A DNA stretch of 33,458 nucleotides from an uncultured Bacteroidales bacterium (GTDB taxonomy: Bacteria; Bacteroidota; Bacteroidia; Bacteroidales; Muribaculaceae): NCBI GenBank assembly GCA_902776955.1, contig CACYSG010000050.1, forward strand, positions 1-33,458, in the 5' to 3' direction. A program made the position numbers and the translations under genes. A model generated the notes under the pieces. It was not told where the DNA came from. It was given only the letters and a program-made list of their open reading frames with translations, and did not search any database. The number at the start of each line of letters is the position of its first letter. Within the stretch, counting starts at the first letter, position 1. Positions 1-8,228 of the stretch are shown here, one piece after another.

Positions 1-1047
1 GTTGGTGTCCATGTATCGGCCATCGACATCGCTCATGGTGTTGGGCTGCAACAACACGTGGTAGAGTCCGGTGTAGAAAATCTGCTTTTGCTCATCTGTA
101 CCGTCAATATTGATGCATGACAGCTGCCGCTGCCACTCGTCATGGGCTTGACGTACATATTGGTCAAAATCCCAGCCCGGGGCTTCGGCGGCGAGGTTGC
201 GACGTGCACCGTCGATATCGACCGCCGAGAAGGCTACCTTGACCGTCAATCGGCTATCACCTGCAGTGTCAAACGACAGGGCGCAGCGCAGCGTGCGCCC
301 ATTGATTACCGTAGCATCGCCCACTGTGCGCGTGCCGTCCATGAGCAGGTGCCCAGTGATGGGACGGGAAAATTCGGCGCGGAAATACACCTTGCGCAGC
401 TTGGCCCAGCCGGTGATGACGCGGTAGCCTTCCACCGTGTGGTCATCGACAAGGCGGAGCTGGGCTTGGATGATGTCATAACTGCGGCGGCCGCTATAAT
501 AGGCTTGGCCGCGAAAGGTGGAGTGGTCGAGGTCAAGAATGATCTTTTGCGGCTTCCCTTGGGGGAAAGTATAGCGGTGAATGCCAGTACGGGTAGTGGC
601 GCTGAGCTCGGCTTTTACTCCGCTTTCCTGAAGTTCAACCCAATAGTATCCTGGACTTGCCGCTTCTCGCTCGTGTGAGAAAGTCTGCCCGAAGTTGCCT
701 GTCGCCAGATATTCAGGAGTCACATCCCAGGTCACAGGCATGAGCGAGACGTCAAACAGGTCTGTACAGCCCGTGCCGCTCAAGTGGGTGTGGGAGATGG
801 CGTAGATGCTGTCACGGTTGTAGTCATAGCCCGAGCAGGGATCCCAGGTCACCATTTGTTCGGTGTCGGGACTCAACTGCACCATTCCCTGTGGCATTGT
901 GGCTCCGGGGAACGTGCTGCCGCTCAAGGCGCCGGTGGCATCGGTCTGCGTGCCTATAAACGGATTGACATATTGGGTGTAATCGGTTGTGGTGGCTTGG
1001 AGCAGCAATGTGCTCCACAAGGCTAAGAGTAAGATAGTCTGTTTCAT
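1..1047 (-). CDS. GH92 family alpha-mannosidase, N-terminal part (runs off the left edge)
   Basis: Reading the minus strand from ATG at 1047 gives 349 uninterrupted codons to the window edge; the C-terminal catalytic part lies outside. Residues 1 to about 20 (MKQTILLLALWSTLLLQA) form a signal peptide without a lipobox cysteine. The mature protein starts with YTQYVNPFIGTQ, then STFPGATMPQGMVQLSPDT, SGYDYNRDSIYAISHTHLSGTGC and, at the edge, a GRYMD motif; this order is the N-terminal beta-sandwich signature of GH92. Family members are calcium-dependent exo-mannosidases that trim alpha-mannosides from N-glycans or yeast mannan, usually in the periplasm or at the surface. No SusC/SusD pair is visible on this side. 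It is divergent from hflX and has its own TAATTTTG -7 box. The family is secure; linkage specificity cannot be read from this part. Confidence 0.93.
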   Translation of the reverse strand, partial: MKQTILLLALWSTLLLQATTTDYTQYVNPFIGTQTDATGALSGSTFPGATMPQGMVQLSPDTEQMVTWDPCSGYDYNRDSIYAISHTHLSGTGCTDLFDVSLMPVTWDVTPEYLATGNFGQTFSHEREAASPGYYWVELQESGVKAELSATTRTGIHRYTFPQGKPQKIILDLDHSTFRGQAYYSGRRSYDIIQAQLRLVDDHTVEGYRVITGWAKLRKVYFRAEFSRPITGHLLMDGTRTVGDATVINGRTLRCALSFDTAGDSRLTVKVAFSAVDIDGARRNLAAEAPGWDFDQYVRQAHDEWQRQLSCINIDGTDEQKQIFYTGLYHVLLQPNTMSDVDGRYMDTN

Positions 1048-1087
1048 ATATCGATAGCGTAGCATTTGGGTTTTCACATTTTGGTTA

Positions 1088-1125
1088 CAAAATTAAAAAA
1101 AAACCGCATCTTTTTAGTAATTTTG
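1088..1125. promoter_or_regulatory. Divergent -7 boxes for the GH92 gene (-) and hflX (+)
   Basis: TAATTTTG lies on the minus strand at 1095-1088, 41 bases before the GH92 ATG, and again on the plus strand at 1118-1125, about 90 bases before the hflX ATG. Both match the Bacteroidota -7 consensus TAnnTTTG. No -33 TTTG at the usual 19-22 base spacing is obvious for hflX, so start sites are inferred from the -7 box only. Confidence 0.55.
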
Positions 1126-1216
1126 CACCAAAATTTGTGCAAGCCGAACACCATAAAGTTCACTTTAATGGTTGAGGCGCCGCCAAATTTATCTAAATAA
1201 TATAAAATGTGACTAT

Positions 1217-2461
1217 ATGGGACTCATTGACGATAGCAAACGCATTAATGATATAGACGTTAAAGAAGAACGTGCCATCCTTGTGGGACTGATCACGCCC
1301 CAACAGGGCGAGGCCAAGGCCCGCGAATATCTTGACGAACTCGAATTCCTCGCCGAGACTGCCGGCGCCATCACCGTTCGCACCTTCCTGCAGCGTTGTG
1401 ACGGCCCCAACAGCACCTCCTACGTGGGCAAGGGCAAACTCGAGGAAATCGTGGCCTATGTCGAGGAAAACGACATCAGCCTGGTGATTTTTGACGACGA
1501 CCTCACGCCCAAGCAAGTCGCCTTTATCGAGAAGGCCGTTCAGGTCAAGACGCTTGACCGTACGAGCCTCATCCTGGACATCTTTGCCAAGCGCGCCCAG
1601 ACCGCCAGCGCCAAGATGCAGGTCGAGCTGGCGCAGTACCAGTACCTGTTGCCGCGATTGACGGGTATGTGGACCCACTTGGAGCGCCAGCGAGGCGGTA
1701 TCGGTATGCGTGGTCCTGGTGAGACCCAGATCGAAACCGACCGCCGTATCGTCAAGACCAAAATCTCCCTGCTCAAGGAGAAACTGGCCCTGCTAGACAA
1801 ACAGAAGATTACCCAGCGCAAGAATCGCGGCAAGCTCACCCGCATCGCCCTCGTGGGCTATACCAACGTGGGCAAATCCACGCTGATGAACGTGCTGAGC
1901 AAGAGCGAGGTGTTTGCCGAGAACAAACTCTTTGCCACCCTCGACACCACGGTGCGCAAGGTAGTGATTTCCAATCTTCCCTTCTTGTTGACCGACACCG
2001 TCGGCTTTATCCGCAAGCTGCCCACCCACCTGGTGGAATCATTCAAGAGCACCCTCGACGAGGTGCGCGACAGCGACATCCTCGTGCACGTGGTCGACAT
2101 CTCCCATCCCCAGTTCGAGGAGCAGATCGAGGTGGTGAACCGTACTCTGCAGGAGGTGTGCGACGCCGGCGACAAGGAGATGATTATGGTCTTCAACAAG
2201 ATTGACCAATTCTCCTATGTTCCTAAGGACGAGGACGACCTCACACCGCGTCAGCGCGAGAACATCCCCCTCGAGGAACTGCAGGAGACTTGGATGTCAC
2301 GCATGGGCGAGAACTGCGTCTTCATCAGCGCCAAGAAGCAACAGAACATCGACGGCCTGAAGAAATTGCTCTACAACAAGGCCAAGGCAGTCCACACCGC
2401 CCGCTTCCCCTACAACGACTTCCTCTTCCAAACCTACGACGACCTCACCGTAGAGGAATAA
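1217..2461 (+). CDS. hflX: Ribosome-associated GTPase HflX
   Basis: 414 residues. HflX is a translational GTPase that binds the 50S E-site region and splits stalled or heat-damaged ribosomes. Residues 1-150 carry the HflX N-terminal domain (SYVGKGKLEEI near 68-78), residues 160-177 the family signature GGIGMRGPGETQIETDRR, then a basic coiled segment (180-207) and the G domain: G1 GYTNVGKST (214-222), G3 DTVG (260-263), G4 NKID (327-330), and SAKK as the G5-like motif. Length is normal. I chose ATG at 1217 because the in-frame TTG at 1172 adds 15 atypical residues, and MGLIDDSK followed by acidic residues is a usual beginning. It appears to stand alone after a divergent promoter. Identity is secure. 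Confidence 0.96.
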   Translation: MGLIDDSKRINDIDVKEERAILVGLITPQQGEAKAREYLDELEFLAETAGAITVRTFLQRCDGPNSTSYVGKGKLEEIVAYVEENDISLVIFDDDLTPKQVAFIEKAVQVKTLDRTSLILDIFAKRAQTASAKMQVELAQYQYLLPRLTGMWTHLERQRGGIGMRGPGETQIETDRRIVKTKISLLKEKLALLDKQKITQRKNRGKLTRIALVGYTNVGKSTLMNVLSKSEVFAENKLFATLDTTVRKVVISNLPFLLTDTVGFIRKLPTHLVESFKSTLDEVRDSDILVHVVDISHPQFEEQIEVVNRTLQEVCDAGDKEMIMVFNKIDQFSYVPKDEDDLTPRQRENIPLEELQETWMSRMGENCVFISAKKQQNIDGLKKLLYNKAKAVHTARFPYNDFLFQTYDDLTVEE

Positions 2462-2475
2462 CAGCCACCCTCGAT

Positions 2476-2499
2476 GCCAACAATTCCAAATTTGTTGGC
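2476..2499 (+). terminator. Hairpin after hflX
   Basis: Inverted repeat GCCAACAA (2476-2483) and TTGTTGGC (2492-2499), 15 bases after the hflX stop. There is no T-run behind it, so it may protect the 3' end rather than act as an intrinsic terminator. Confidence 0.4.
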
Positions 2500-2544
2500 T
2501 GCAAGTAGATACAGAATACTCAAGTAATTATTCAATAAACCTTT

Positions 2545-3084
2545 ATGGCTAACCCGACTACTAAACAAGAATTGATGGCATCCATTGCCGATGGATATGC
2601 CAAGTTGTGCGACCAGATGGCTAAGATGAGCGATGAAGAAAAGGCCGCATCGTTTGATTTCGCCGCCGACCCCAAGAAGTGCGGCGTGCGCTGGCAATAT
2701 GACCGTTGCCTGCGTGATTTGCTCATTCACTTGCACGAGTGGCAGGTGCTCATGCGCGAGTTTGTGCAGAACATCCGCGAGGGACATCCCAGGGATTATC
2801 TGCCCGATGAATACCGCCGCAACTACCACGAGATGGACAAGATGCTGGTCGAGAAGCACCAGGGCACCCCGCTGGAGGAGGCCGAGCGACTTCTGGGCCA
2901 GACGCAGGAAGAAATGCTGAGCCTCGCCGATAGCTTCTCTGAGGAAGAACTGTTCACCAAGGGCTACTACAAGAACACCTATACCACGACCATGGCGGCC
3001 TATTTCGTCAGCGTCACCACCAGCCCCTACGGCCAGGCGGTAAAACTCCTCAAGACCCACCTGAAGAACTGCCGCAAAAAATAA
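2545..3084 (+). CDS. ClbS/DfsB family four-helix protein (DUF1706)
   Basis: 179 residues, cytosolic, no signal peptide. The sequence matches the DUF1706/ClbS-DfsB fold: N-terminal TTKQELMASIADGYAKL helix, central W-Y-DRCLRDLLIHLHEWQ helix with the conserved LIHLHEW segment (about 63-70), and a C-terminal tail with TTSPYGQAVKLLKTHLKN. The family resembles DinB bundles. Its best-known member ClbS is a cyclopropane hydrolase that inactivates the genotoxin colibactin; most gut Bacteroidales homologues have no tested function, so a self-protection role is only a possibility. No colibactin-like cluster is nearby. It begins 83 bases after hflX and ends 23 bases before the next ATG, so it could share a transcript with either neighbour. 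Confidence 0.82.
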   Translation: MANPTTKQELMASIADGYAKLCDQMAKMSDEEKAASFDFAADPKKCGVRWQYDRCLRDLLIHLHEWQVLMREFVQNIREGHPRDYLPDEYRRNYHEMDKMLVEKHQGTPLEEAERLLGQTQEEMLSLADSFSEEELFTKGYYKNTYTTTMAAYFVSVTTSPYGQAVKLLKTHLKNCRKK

Positions 3085-3107
3085 TCAGTAATTTCTATAT
3101 TGGTTTC

Positions 3108-5168
3108 ATGAGAACGAGCTTGATCAATCTTTTTTTGAGATTAATCGTTTGCAGTGTATGCGTTACCGCGGTGATGGATGTGGCAGCAGCCGGTGTCGAT
3201 GCCATCGAAGCGCGTAACAAGGCCTGGCAATTCCTGAACAATCGTCAAGGAGCCAAGCTAATGGCATCATCGCAGCAGCTGAAGCAGGCACATGCCGAGA
3301 TGTCCAAGGCGGATACTCGTCTTGCCGATTTTTACATTTTCAATGCCGATGACGGCAGTGCGTTTGTGATTGTCGCAGGCGATGACCGTGCTGCTAACGT
3401 ACTGGCCTACGGTTCTCATGCTATCGACCCTGAGAATGTGCCCTGTAACATGCAGTGGATGCTGAAGCACTATAAGAAGCAGATGGACTTCTTGCGTTCC
3501 CATCCCAATGTGAGCCTGAATGCGGCGTCTAGTCAGAATTCAGTGGTGGTGTCGCCGCTCGTCTCCTGCACATGGAACCAGCGTTCACCTTTCTATAATC
3601 AGTGCCCGACCAGTGGCACGCAGCACTGCTTGACAGGATGCGTGGCCACGGCGATGGCCCAGGTGATGTATTACTGGAAATATCCTGCACAAGCTCCGGC
3701 CATGGACGGTTACACCTCAGAGGTGAATGGCATGACCGTCGGGGCTTTGTCCGGTGGCACGTTTGATTGGGACAACATGCTTGACGTGTATCCCACTAAC
3801 GCCACTGCCCAGCAGAAGGATGCCGTGGCGATGCTCATGCGCTATTGCGGGCAGGCCTGTCACATGGGCTATGGCACCAATGGTAGCGGCGCTTACAGCG
3901 ATGATGAATTAGAAGGCATGAAGACCTTTGGCTATAACGAGGCTGCAGTGCTGCTCGATCGTGACGACTATTCGGCCGACGAGTGGGCGGCGATGATCGA
4001 GGAACAACTTGCCGCCGGATGCCCAATTCTGTATGGTGGCGAGGATGCTGACAAGAATGCGGGCCATGCCTTTGTCGTGGATGGCTGCGGTGGCGGCATG
4101 TATCATATCAACTGGGGCTGGAGCGGCTCGGGCGATGGCTATTTCGTGCTCGACGCCTTCACCACAATGAATCTCGTGTATTCCAGCGGTCAACAGATGT
4201 TGTATCAGGTGTATCCGACGGGGTATTTGTATGACAAGCATGCTGCGGTATTGGAACAGGCTACCAGCGTCAACTCTACCTCGTTCACCGCATCGTGGAC
4301 CGATGCCACTCCCGACGATTGGGTGACCGATTACACGTTATATGTGCAGCCTTATGATCCTTCGGCCCATGAAGTGGTGCTCACAGAAACCTTTGCGGCG
4401 ATTGATGTCAATATTGATGCCACCACCGCTCTGGCAGCCAACAAAGTGGGCAATTATTGCGACAATCCCGGTTGGACTGGCAGTTTCGTCTATCTGGGTG
4501 CTGGCGGATGCTTTATCGTGGGCGGACAGAAGTATGTTGGCTCCCTGACCACGCCGGCGTTACATCCCGGCGACGATGGCAAGATCACCCTCAGGTTCAA
4601 CGCCCGCTATTTCGGTACCGACAACAGCGTGGCCCTCGTGACCTGCGGCGACACGCAGTTGAGCATTCCATTGACACGCATGGCGACAGAATATACCGTG
4701 GTGTTTGAGAATGTCGATGAGGGGGCAAAAGTGACCTTTGGCTGCACGGGCAGGGCCGCGCGGTTCTATCTTGACGATGTGGTGGTGACAACGGGTGATG
4801 ACCGTGATCCGGTTGATGCCGGAATTCTCGTTATACCGGGTATCACAGCCAGGAACCACACAGTGACGGGACTGGAGACAGGAATGACATATCGGTATCA
4901 GCTCGTTACCCGTTATGCCGACGGCGTGACCAAGAAATCCAATATGCAGCTGGTGACCTTGCTTGAACAGCAGGAGCCGACCCACATGCCTGGCGACGTG
5001 AACCACGATAATAGCGTGAACGTCAGTGATGTGACCTTGCTGATTGCTTACCTCTTGGGCAACACGGCTGATGTGTGCACTACATGCGCCAATGTCAATG
5101 GGGACAACGACATCAATGTGACCGACGCGACAAGCATCATATCGGCCATCTTAAACCAACCACAATAG
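3108..5168 (+). CDS. Secreted C10 (streptopain-like) cysteine protease with dockerin
   Basis: 686 residues. Signal peptide about 1-28; propeptide/inhibitory region about 30-135 with the C10 pro-domain pattern (FYIFNADDGSAFVIVAGDDR). The catalytic domain spans about 150-365: nucleophile Cys178 in LTGCVATAMAQVMYYWKYP, catalytic His320 in AGHAFVVDG, and INWGWSG (334-340), which supplies the oxyanion and tryptophan elements. After it come an FN3-like stretch (about 375-415) and a jelly-roll, cleaved-adhesin-like region (about 425-570). Residues 629-686 are a dockerin with two calcium loops, GDVNHDNSVNVSD and ANVNGDNDINVTD. All catalytic residues are present, so an active zymogen is expected outside the cytoplasm. 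Family relatives include SpeB, interpain A and periodontain. The substrate is unknown. It is one of three dockerin proteins in the window. Confidence 0.93.
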   Translation: MRTSLINLFLRLIVCSVCVTAVMDVAAAGVDAIEARNKAWQFLNNRQGAKLMASSQQLKQAHAEMSKADTRLADFYIFNADDGSAFVIVAGDDRAANVLAYGSHAIDPENVPCNMQWMLKHYKKQMDFLRSHPNVSLNAASSQNSVVVSPLVSCTWNQRSPFYNQCPTSGTQHCLTGCVATAMAQVMYYWKYPAQAPAMDGYTSEVNGMTVGALSGGTFDWDNMLDVYPTNATAQQKDAVAMLMRYCGQACHMGYGTNGSGAYSDDELEGMKTFGYNEAAVLLDRDDYSADEWAAMIEEQLAAGCPILYGGEDADKNAGHAFVVDGCGGGMYHINWGWSGSGDGYFVLDAFTTMNLVYSSGQQMLYQVYPTGYLYDKHAAVLEQATSVNSTSFTASWTDATPDDWVTDYTLYVQPYDPSAHEVVLTETFAAIDVNIDATTALAANKVGNYCDNPGWTGSFVYLGAGGCFIVGGQKYVGSLTTPALHPGDDGKITLRFNARYFGTDNSVALVTCGDTQLSIPLTRMATEYTVVFENVDEGAKVTFGCTGRAARFYLDDVVVTTGDDRDPVDAGILVIPGITARNHTVTGLETGMTYRYQLVTRYADGVTKKSNMQLVTLLEQQEPTHMPGDVNHDNSVNVSDVTLLIAYLLGNTADVCTTCANVNGDNDINVTDATSIISAILNQPQ

Positions 5169-5179
5169 TCTATTAAAAA

Positions 5180-5464
5180 TCAGGGATTGTAGTAGTCCTT
5201 GTTGTAGAAGTCGAGTAATTCCTGGATATGGCGGTAAGCCTCGGCGGCAGGACCGTCGGGGTCGAGTTCCATCGATTCGAGATAGCTGTTAAGCGCCATG
5301 CGCACGTTGCCCAGCTGGCGATAGGCGTTACCGCGCAGGTAGTAAGCCATAGCGAGCGTATCACTGCTTGCGGCCTTGTTATCGACAATCTCGTCCGCGG
5401 CATTGAGTGCCTCCTGGCCCTCGCTGAGCGAGAGCATGTCCTTTATTTCTTGTATGGTTTTCAT
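5180..5464 (-). CDS. Small TPR protein
   Basis: 94 residues starting MKTIQEIKDMLSLSEGQEAL. I chose ATG at 5464 because the alternative start eight codons upstream lies too close to the -7 box. One and a half TPR units are visible: TLAMAYYLRGNAYRQLGNVRMALNSYLESMELDPDGPAAEAY. There is no signal peptide, so it is cytosolic. TPR domains mediate protein-protein contacts; the partner is not evident. It converges on the C10 protease gene, with stop codons 12 bases apart, and diverges from hydE. Similar tiny TPR genes are common in Bacteroidales without an assigned role. Confidence 0.8.
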   Translation of the reverse strand: MKTIQEIKDMLSLSEGQEALNAADEIVDNKAASSDTLAMAYYLRGNAYRQLGNVRMALNSYLESMELDPDGPAAEAYRHIQELLDFYNKDYYNP

Positions 5465-5485
5465 CTTGTACTGAGTTTTGTGGGG

Positions 5486-5523
5486 CAAAATTACAAGTTC
5501 TTCGTGAATTATCCTTATCTTTG
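5486..5523. promoter_or_regulatory. Divergent -7 boxes for the small TPR gene (-) and hydE (+)
   Basis: TAATTTTG on the minus strand (5493-5486) is 21 bases before the TPR start. TATCTTTG on the plus strand (5516-5523) is 37 bases before the hydE ATG. Both fit TAnnTTTG. Confidence 0.6.
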
Positions 5524-5560
5524 CCCAAAATTATCTTGATTGGACGCGAGAGAAAACATA

Positions 5561-6556
5561 ATGAACCGTGATGCGGTGATTGAACTGCTGACGGCTGCAC
5601 CGGCCGACGAGCTCTATCGCCGGGCCGATCAAGTGCGCCACGATGCCGTGGGCGACGAGGTTCACCTGCGCGGTCTGATCGAGTTCTCCAACATCTGCCG
5701 CAACGACTGCATGTACTGTGGCATTCGCCGCAGCAACCGTAAGGTCCAGCGCTACCGCATGGATGATGACGAGCTGGTCGAGACCGCACGCCGCGCTGTC
5801 GAGATGGGTTTCCAAACCATCGTGCTGCAATCGGGCGAGGATATGCACTTCGACCAGTCCCGCATGTGCCGTATCGTCGAGCGCATCAAGGCTATGGATG
5901 TGGCTCTGACGCTCAGCATCGGTGAGCGGGAATACAGTGATTATAAGGCCTTTCGCGAGGCAGGAGCCGACCGCTACCTGTTGCGCATCGAGACTACCGA
6001 CCGTGACCTCTATCACCGCTTGAACCCCGGAATGAGTTGGGAACGGCGTCACGAGTGCCTGTTGATGATACGCGAGCTGGGCTACGAGCTGGGCTCCGGA
6101 ATCATGGTGGGACAACCCGGCCAGAGCGTCGCCTCTATTGCCGACGACCTGCTCTACCTCAAGGAAATAGGCATTGACATGGCGGGCATTGGCCCCTTTA
6201 TCCCGCACCCCGAGACACCGCTGGCAGGCGAGCAAGGCGGCACACTGGAACAGGCCCTGCGCACAATAGCCGTGATGCGCCTGCTCATGCCCGACATCAA
6301 TATCCCCGCTACCACAGCGATGGAGAGCCTGCATCCTCAAGGACGCCTCATGGCGCTCCAGGCGGGTGCCAACGTGGTAATGCCCAACGTCACCGAGGGC
6401 GAGTACCGCCGCCTGTATGAACTCTATCCGGGAAAAATCTGTGTCAACGATACCCCCATCCATTGCCGTACCTGTATTGGATTAAAAATCCAGAGCATCG
6501 GGCGAACCATCGGCCAGGGCAGGGGAGGACACATTTCACATGCCAAAAACATTTAA
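5561..6556 (+). CDS. hydE: [FeFe] hydrogenase H-cluster radical SAM maturase HydE
   Basis: 331 residues. HydE is a radical SAM enzyme needed, with HydF and HydG, to build the dithiomethylamine-bridged 2Fe subcluster of [FeFe] hydrogenase. The radical SAM cluster motif is Cys46-x3-Cys50-x2-Cys53 (ICRNDCMYCGIRR), the HydE/BioB form. The C-terminus has Cys294-x7-Cys302-x2-Cys305 (CVNDTPIHCRTC), matching the second, non-essential Fe-S site known from Thermotoga HydE. SGEDMHF and GSGIMVGQPGQ are typical of the family. ATG at 5561 is preferred over an in-frame TTG at 5540, which would place the start only 16 bases after the -7 box. hydF, hydG and the hydrogenase are not in the window. The next gene begins 22 bases downstream. 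Confidence 0.93.
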   Translation: MNRDAVIELLTAAPADELYRRADQVRHDAVGDEVHLRGLIEFSNICRNDCMYCGIRRSNRKVQRYRMDDDELVETARRAVEMGFQTIVLQSGEDMHFDQSRMCRIVERIKAMDVALTLSIGEREYSDYKAFREAGADRYLLRIETTDRDLYHRLNPGMSWERRHECLLMIRELGYELGSGIMVGQPGQSVASIADDLLYLKEIGIDMAGIGPFIPHPETPLAGEQGGTLEQALRTIAVMRLLMPDINIPATTAMESLHPQGRLMALQAGANVVMPNVTEGEYRRLYELYPGKICVNDTPIHCRTCIGLKIQSIGRTIGQGRGGHISHAKNI

Positions 6557-6578
6557 CAACAATAATAAAGACTACAAG

Positions 6579-6977
6579 ATGATGAACGAAGAAAAGAACA
6601 ACACCCAAGAACAACAACGTCTGGGACAACTCAAGAACCTCGTGATGCTCGCCTCGGCCGACGAGCGCTTCACCGACTCGGAGATGGCTGTACTGCTTGC
6701 TGTGGCTTCACGCGAGAACATCACCCCCGAGGAGTTCAACCGCGTGATGGAAGATCCCGACAGCGTCAATATCCAGCTGCCCGAGGACGAGGACACCAAG
6801 CTGGCCTATCTGCGTGATATGGTCGCCATGATGATGATTGACGGCGAACTCGACGAGCACGAATTGGCCATCTGCAAACTCTATGCGATGGCATTAGGAT
6901 ACAGGGGTATTATTGTTGACGGCATGATCGCCGGTGTCATCGAGAGCCTTGATGACGCCGCCCAGGAGCAAGACTGA
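6579..6977 (+). CDS. TerB-like (tellurite-resistance/DjlA-type) helical protein
   Basis: 132 residues from the tandem ATGs at 6579/6582. Residues about 18-110 form the all-helical TerB-like fold: LKNLVMLASADERFTDSEMAVLLAVA, then LRDMVAMMMIDGELDEHELAICKLYAMALGY. The two acidic turns (SADERFTDSE and MIDGELDEHE) are the usual TerB repeat positions that may bind metal. The tail is acidic and there is no signal peptide. It lies 22 bases after hydE and is probably co-transcribed. A link to hydrogenase maturation is conjecture; TerB-like domains occur in many unrelated contexts, and nothing here shows tellurite resistance. Confidence 0.75.
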   Translation: MMNEEKNNTQEQQRLGQLKNLVMLASADERFTDSEMAVLLAVASRENITPEEFNRVMEDPDSVNIQLPEDEDTKLAYLRDMVAMMMIDGELDEHELAICKLYAMALGYRGIIVDGMIAGVIESLDDAAQEQD

Positions 6978-7009
6978 GGCGATCTCCGTCTTAATAATCA
7001 TTCAACAGG

Positions 7010-7420
7010 ATGAAGAGATTTGTTCTATTATTCCTAGCGATTTCGTTGGCATTAATCCCATGTCTGGCTCAGGAAGAAACGGCCACCAATGTCGATGAAT
7101 TTGTTGAAGAGTTGAACGCGCTCTGCCCGATTTCCTATGACGAGGATTGGGGAGCCAACTCTTTCACAATGGTGGGCGACAGGTATGCCCTTGTCGATAT
7201 TAAGGTGCCAGACAACCTGCAGATGGTTCTCAACATGTTGACCGAAGACACCGATAAGGTCAGGAAGTTGTGGATTAATCAGCTGATCAGCTTTAATAGT
7301 CACTGGGAGCGTTTGTTTGCTATGATGGCCGATGCAGGCCGCCCCGTCGTCCTCAACCTGCGACCCGGCAAGGCCAAGTCGTCGTTCATCACCCTGCAAC
7401 CCTCTGACATGAGGAAATGA
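7010..7420 (+). CDS. Small secreted protein of unknown function
   Basis: 136 residues. A clear signal peptide (MKRFVLLFLAISLALIPCLAQ) is followed by a mature part of about 115 residues with one more cysteine (Cys39). LIPC does not make a good lipobox because of the proline at -1, so ordinary signal peptidase cleavage after the AQ is more likely. The mature part is mixed acidic and hydrophobic (VDEFVEELNALCPISYDEDWG, then KLWINQLISFNSHWERLFAMMADAGRPVVLNL). I do not recognise a named family. It follows the TerB-like gene by 32 bases and could be the last gene of the hydE transcript. Confidence 0.7.
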   Translation: MKRFVLLFLAISLALIPCLAQEETATNVDEFVEELNALCPISYDEDWGANSFTMVGDRYALVDIKVPDNLQMVLNMLTEDTDKVRKLWINQLISFNSHWERLFAMMADAGRPVVLNLRPGKAKSSFITLQPSDMRK

Positions 7421-7492
7421 TCATCTGCCATCCTCATTTGTGCCGGACAAGTGCAGTTTGTGCAGGCCTAGATCATTCTGTATAAAAAAGTT

Positions 7493-7508
7493 TGGCACGT
7501 TTTTTGCA
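7493..7508 (+). promoter_or_regulatory. Sigma-54 (RpoN) -24/-12 promoter
   Basis: TGGCACG (7493-7499), four bases, then TTGCA (7504-7508). The GG and GC doublets are separated by exactly 10 bases, the sigma-54 spacing, and every consensus base of TGGCACG-N4-TTGCW is present. Transcription would start near 7519, giving a leader of about 28 bases before the ATG at 7547. TTTGTGC occurs upstream at 7437-7443 and again at 7457-7463, a 20-base period; this may or may not be an activator site. Confidence 0.8.
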
Positions 7509-7546
7509 AAAGCATAATAGCATTAAACTCTAAAAATTGACAAAAA

Positions 7547-8197
7547 ATGAAGAAAATCGCATTTGTAGCACTCACCGCATCAGTTTTGGCGTTGTCCAGT
7601 TGCCAGTCCATGAACCAATTTTATGGTGTAGCAACAGGCGCGTCGATTGGCGGCTTGTTCGGTTCAGCTATCGGTGGTATCGCCGACGGACCGCGTGGTA
7701 GCGATCTGGGTACTGCCGTCGGCATGGCCGTCGGTGGCATCATCGGTGCAGCTGCCACTGCTCCCAAGACCGATAATGGAAACTACCGCTCGTCGGACTA
7801 CTACTATGAATACGGTGCAGACGATTATCGTCAAAACAATTACTATAGCCCATACGCTAACATCGAGATTGAGGAATTGCGCTTTGTTGACGAGAACAAT
7901 AACAGGGCCCTCGATGCCAACGAGCATGCTAAACTCGTGTTCATCATCCGCAACACCGGCCGCGACTATGTGTATGACATCGCTCCTGTGATTACCGTCT
8001 CGGGTACCAAGCAGATTTATCTCTCACCCACGGCCATCGTCAAGGAACTGGGGCCCGGGAAGGCTGTGCGCTACCAGAGCGAATTGATAGCCACCAAGAA
8101 GCTTGGTAACGGCACCGTGGATTTCTCTATCGGCTTGTCTGACGGGGATAATCTCTACACCCTACGCTCTTTCCAGCTGCGCACCAACCGACGCTGA
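7547..8197 (+). CDS. Glycine-zipper lipoprotein
   Basis: 216 residues. Signal peptide ending in lipobox LSSC with Cys19 as the lipidated residue. Residues about 30-75 are a glycine-zipper segment (GVATGASIGGLFGSAIGGIADGPRG, then LGTAVGMAVGGIIGAAATA), similar to the membrane-inserting segment of outer-membrane stress lipoproteins. A tyrosine/asparagine-rich linker (about 82-105) follows, then a beta-rich domain (about 105-216: IEIEELRFVDENNNRALDANEHAKLVFIIRNTGRDYVYDI) resembling CARDB-like immunoglobulin folds. It is probably anchored in the outer membrane. Its sigma-54 promoter sets it apart from all other genes here, and it has its own strong terminator, so it is monocistronic. Exact function unknown. 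Confidence 0.85.
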   Translation: MKKIAFVALTASVLALSSCQSMNQFYGVATGASIGGLFGSAIGGIADGPRGSDLGTAVGMAVGGIIGAAATAPKTDNGNYRSSDYYYEYGADDYRQNNYYSPYANIEIEELRFVDENNNRALDANEHAKLVFIIRNTGRDYVYDIAPVITVSGTKQIYLSPTAIVKELGPGKAVRYQSELIATKKLGNGTVDFSIGLSDGDNLYTLRSFQLRTNRR

Positions 8198-8228
8198 TAA
8201 TCAGATTACATCAACAACTTATAAGACT

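Noticed and set aside
142-678. 178-codon open frame on the plus strand at the left edge
   Set aside because: It is antisense to the GH92 gene, whose family motifs run uninterrupted to the window edge.
5531-6463. 310-codon open frame on the minus strand
   Set aside because: It lies opposite hydE, whose cysteine motifs and length are fully conserved.
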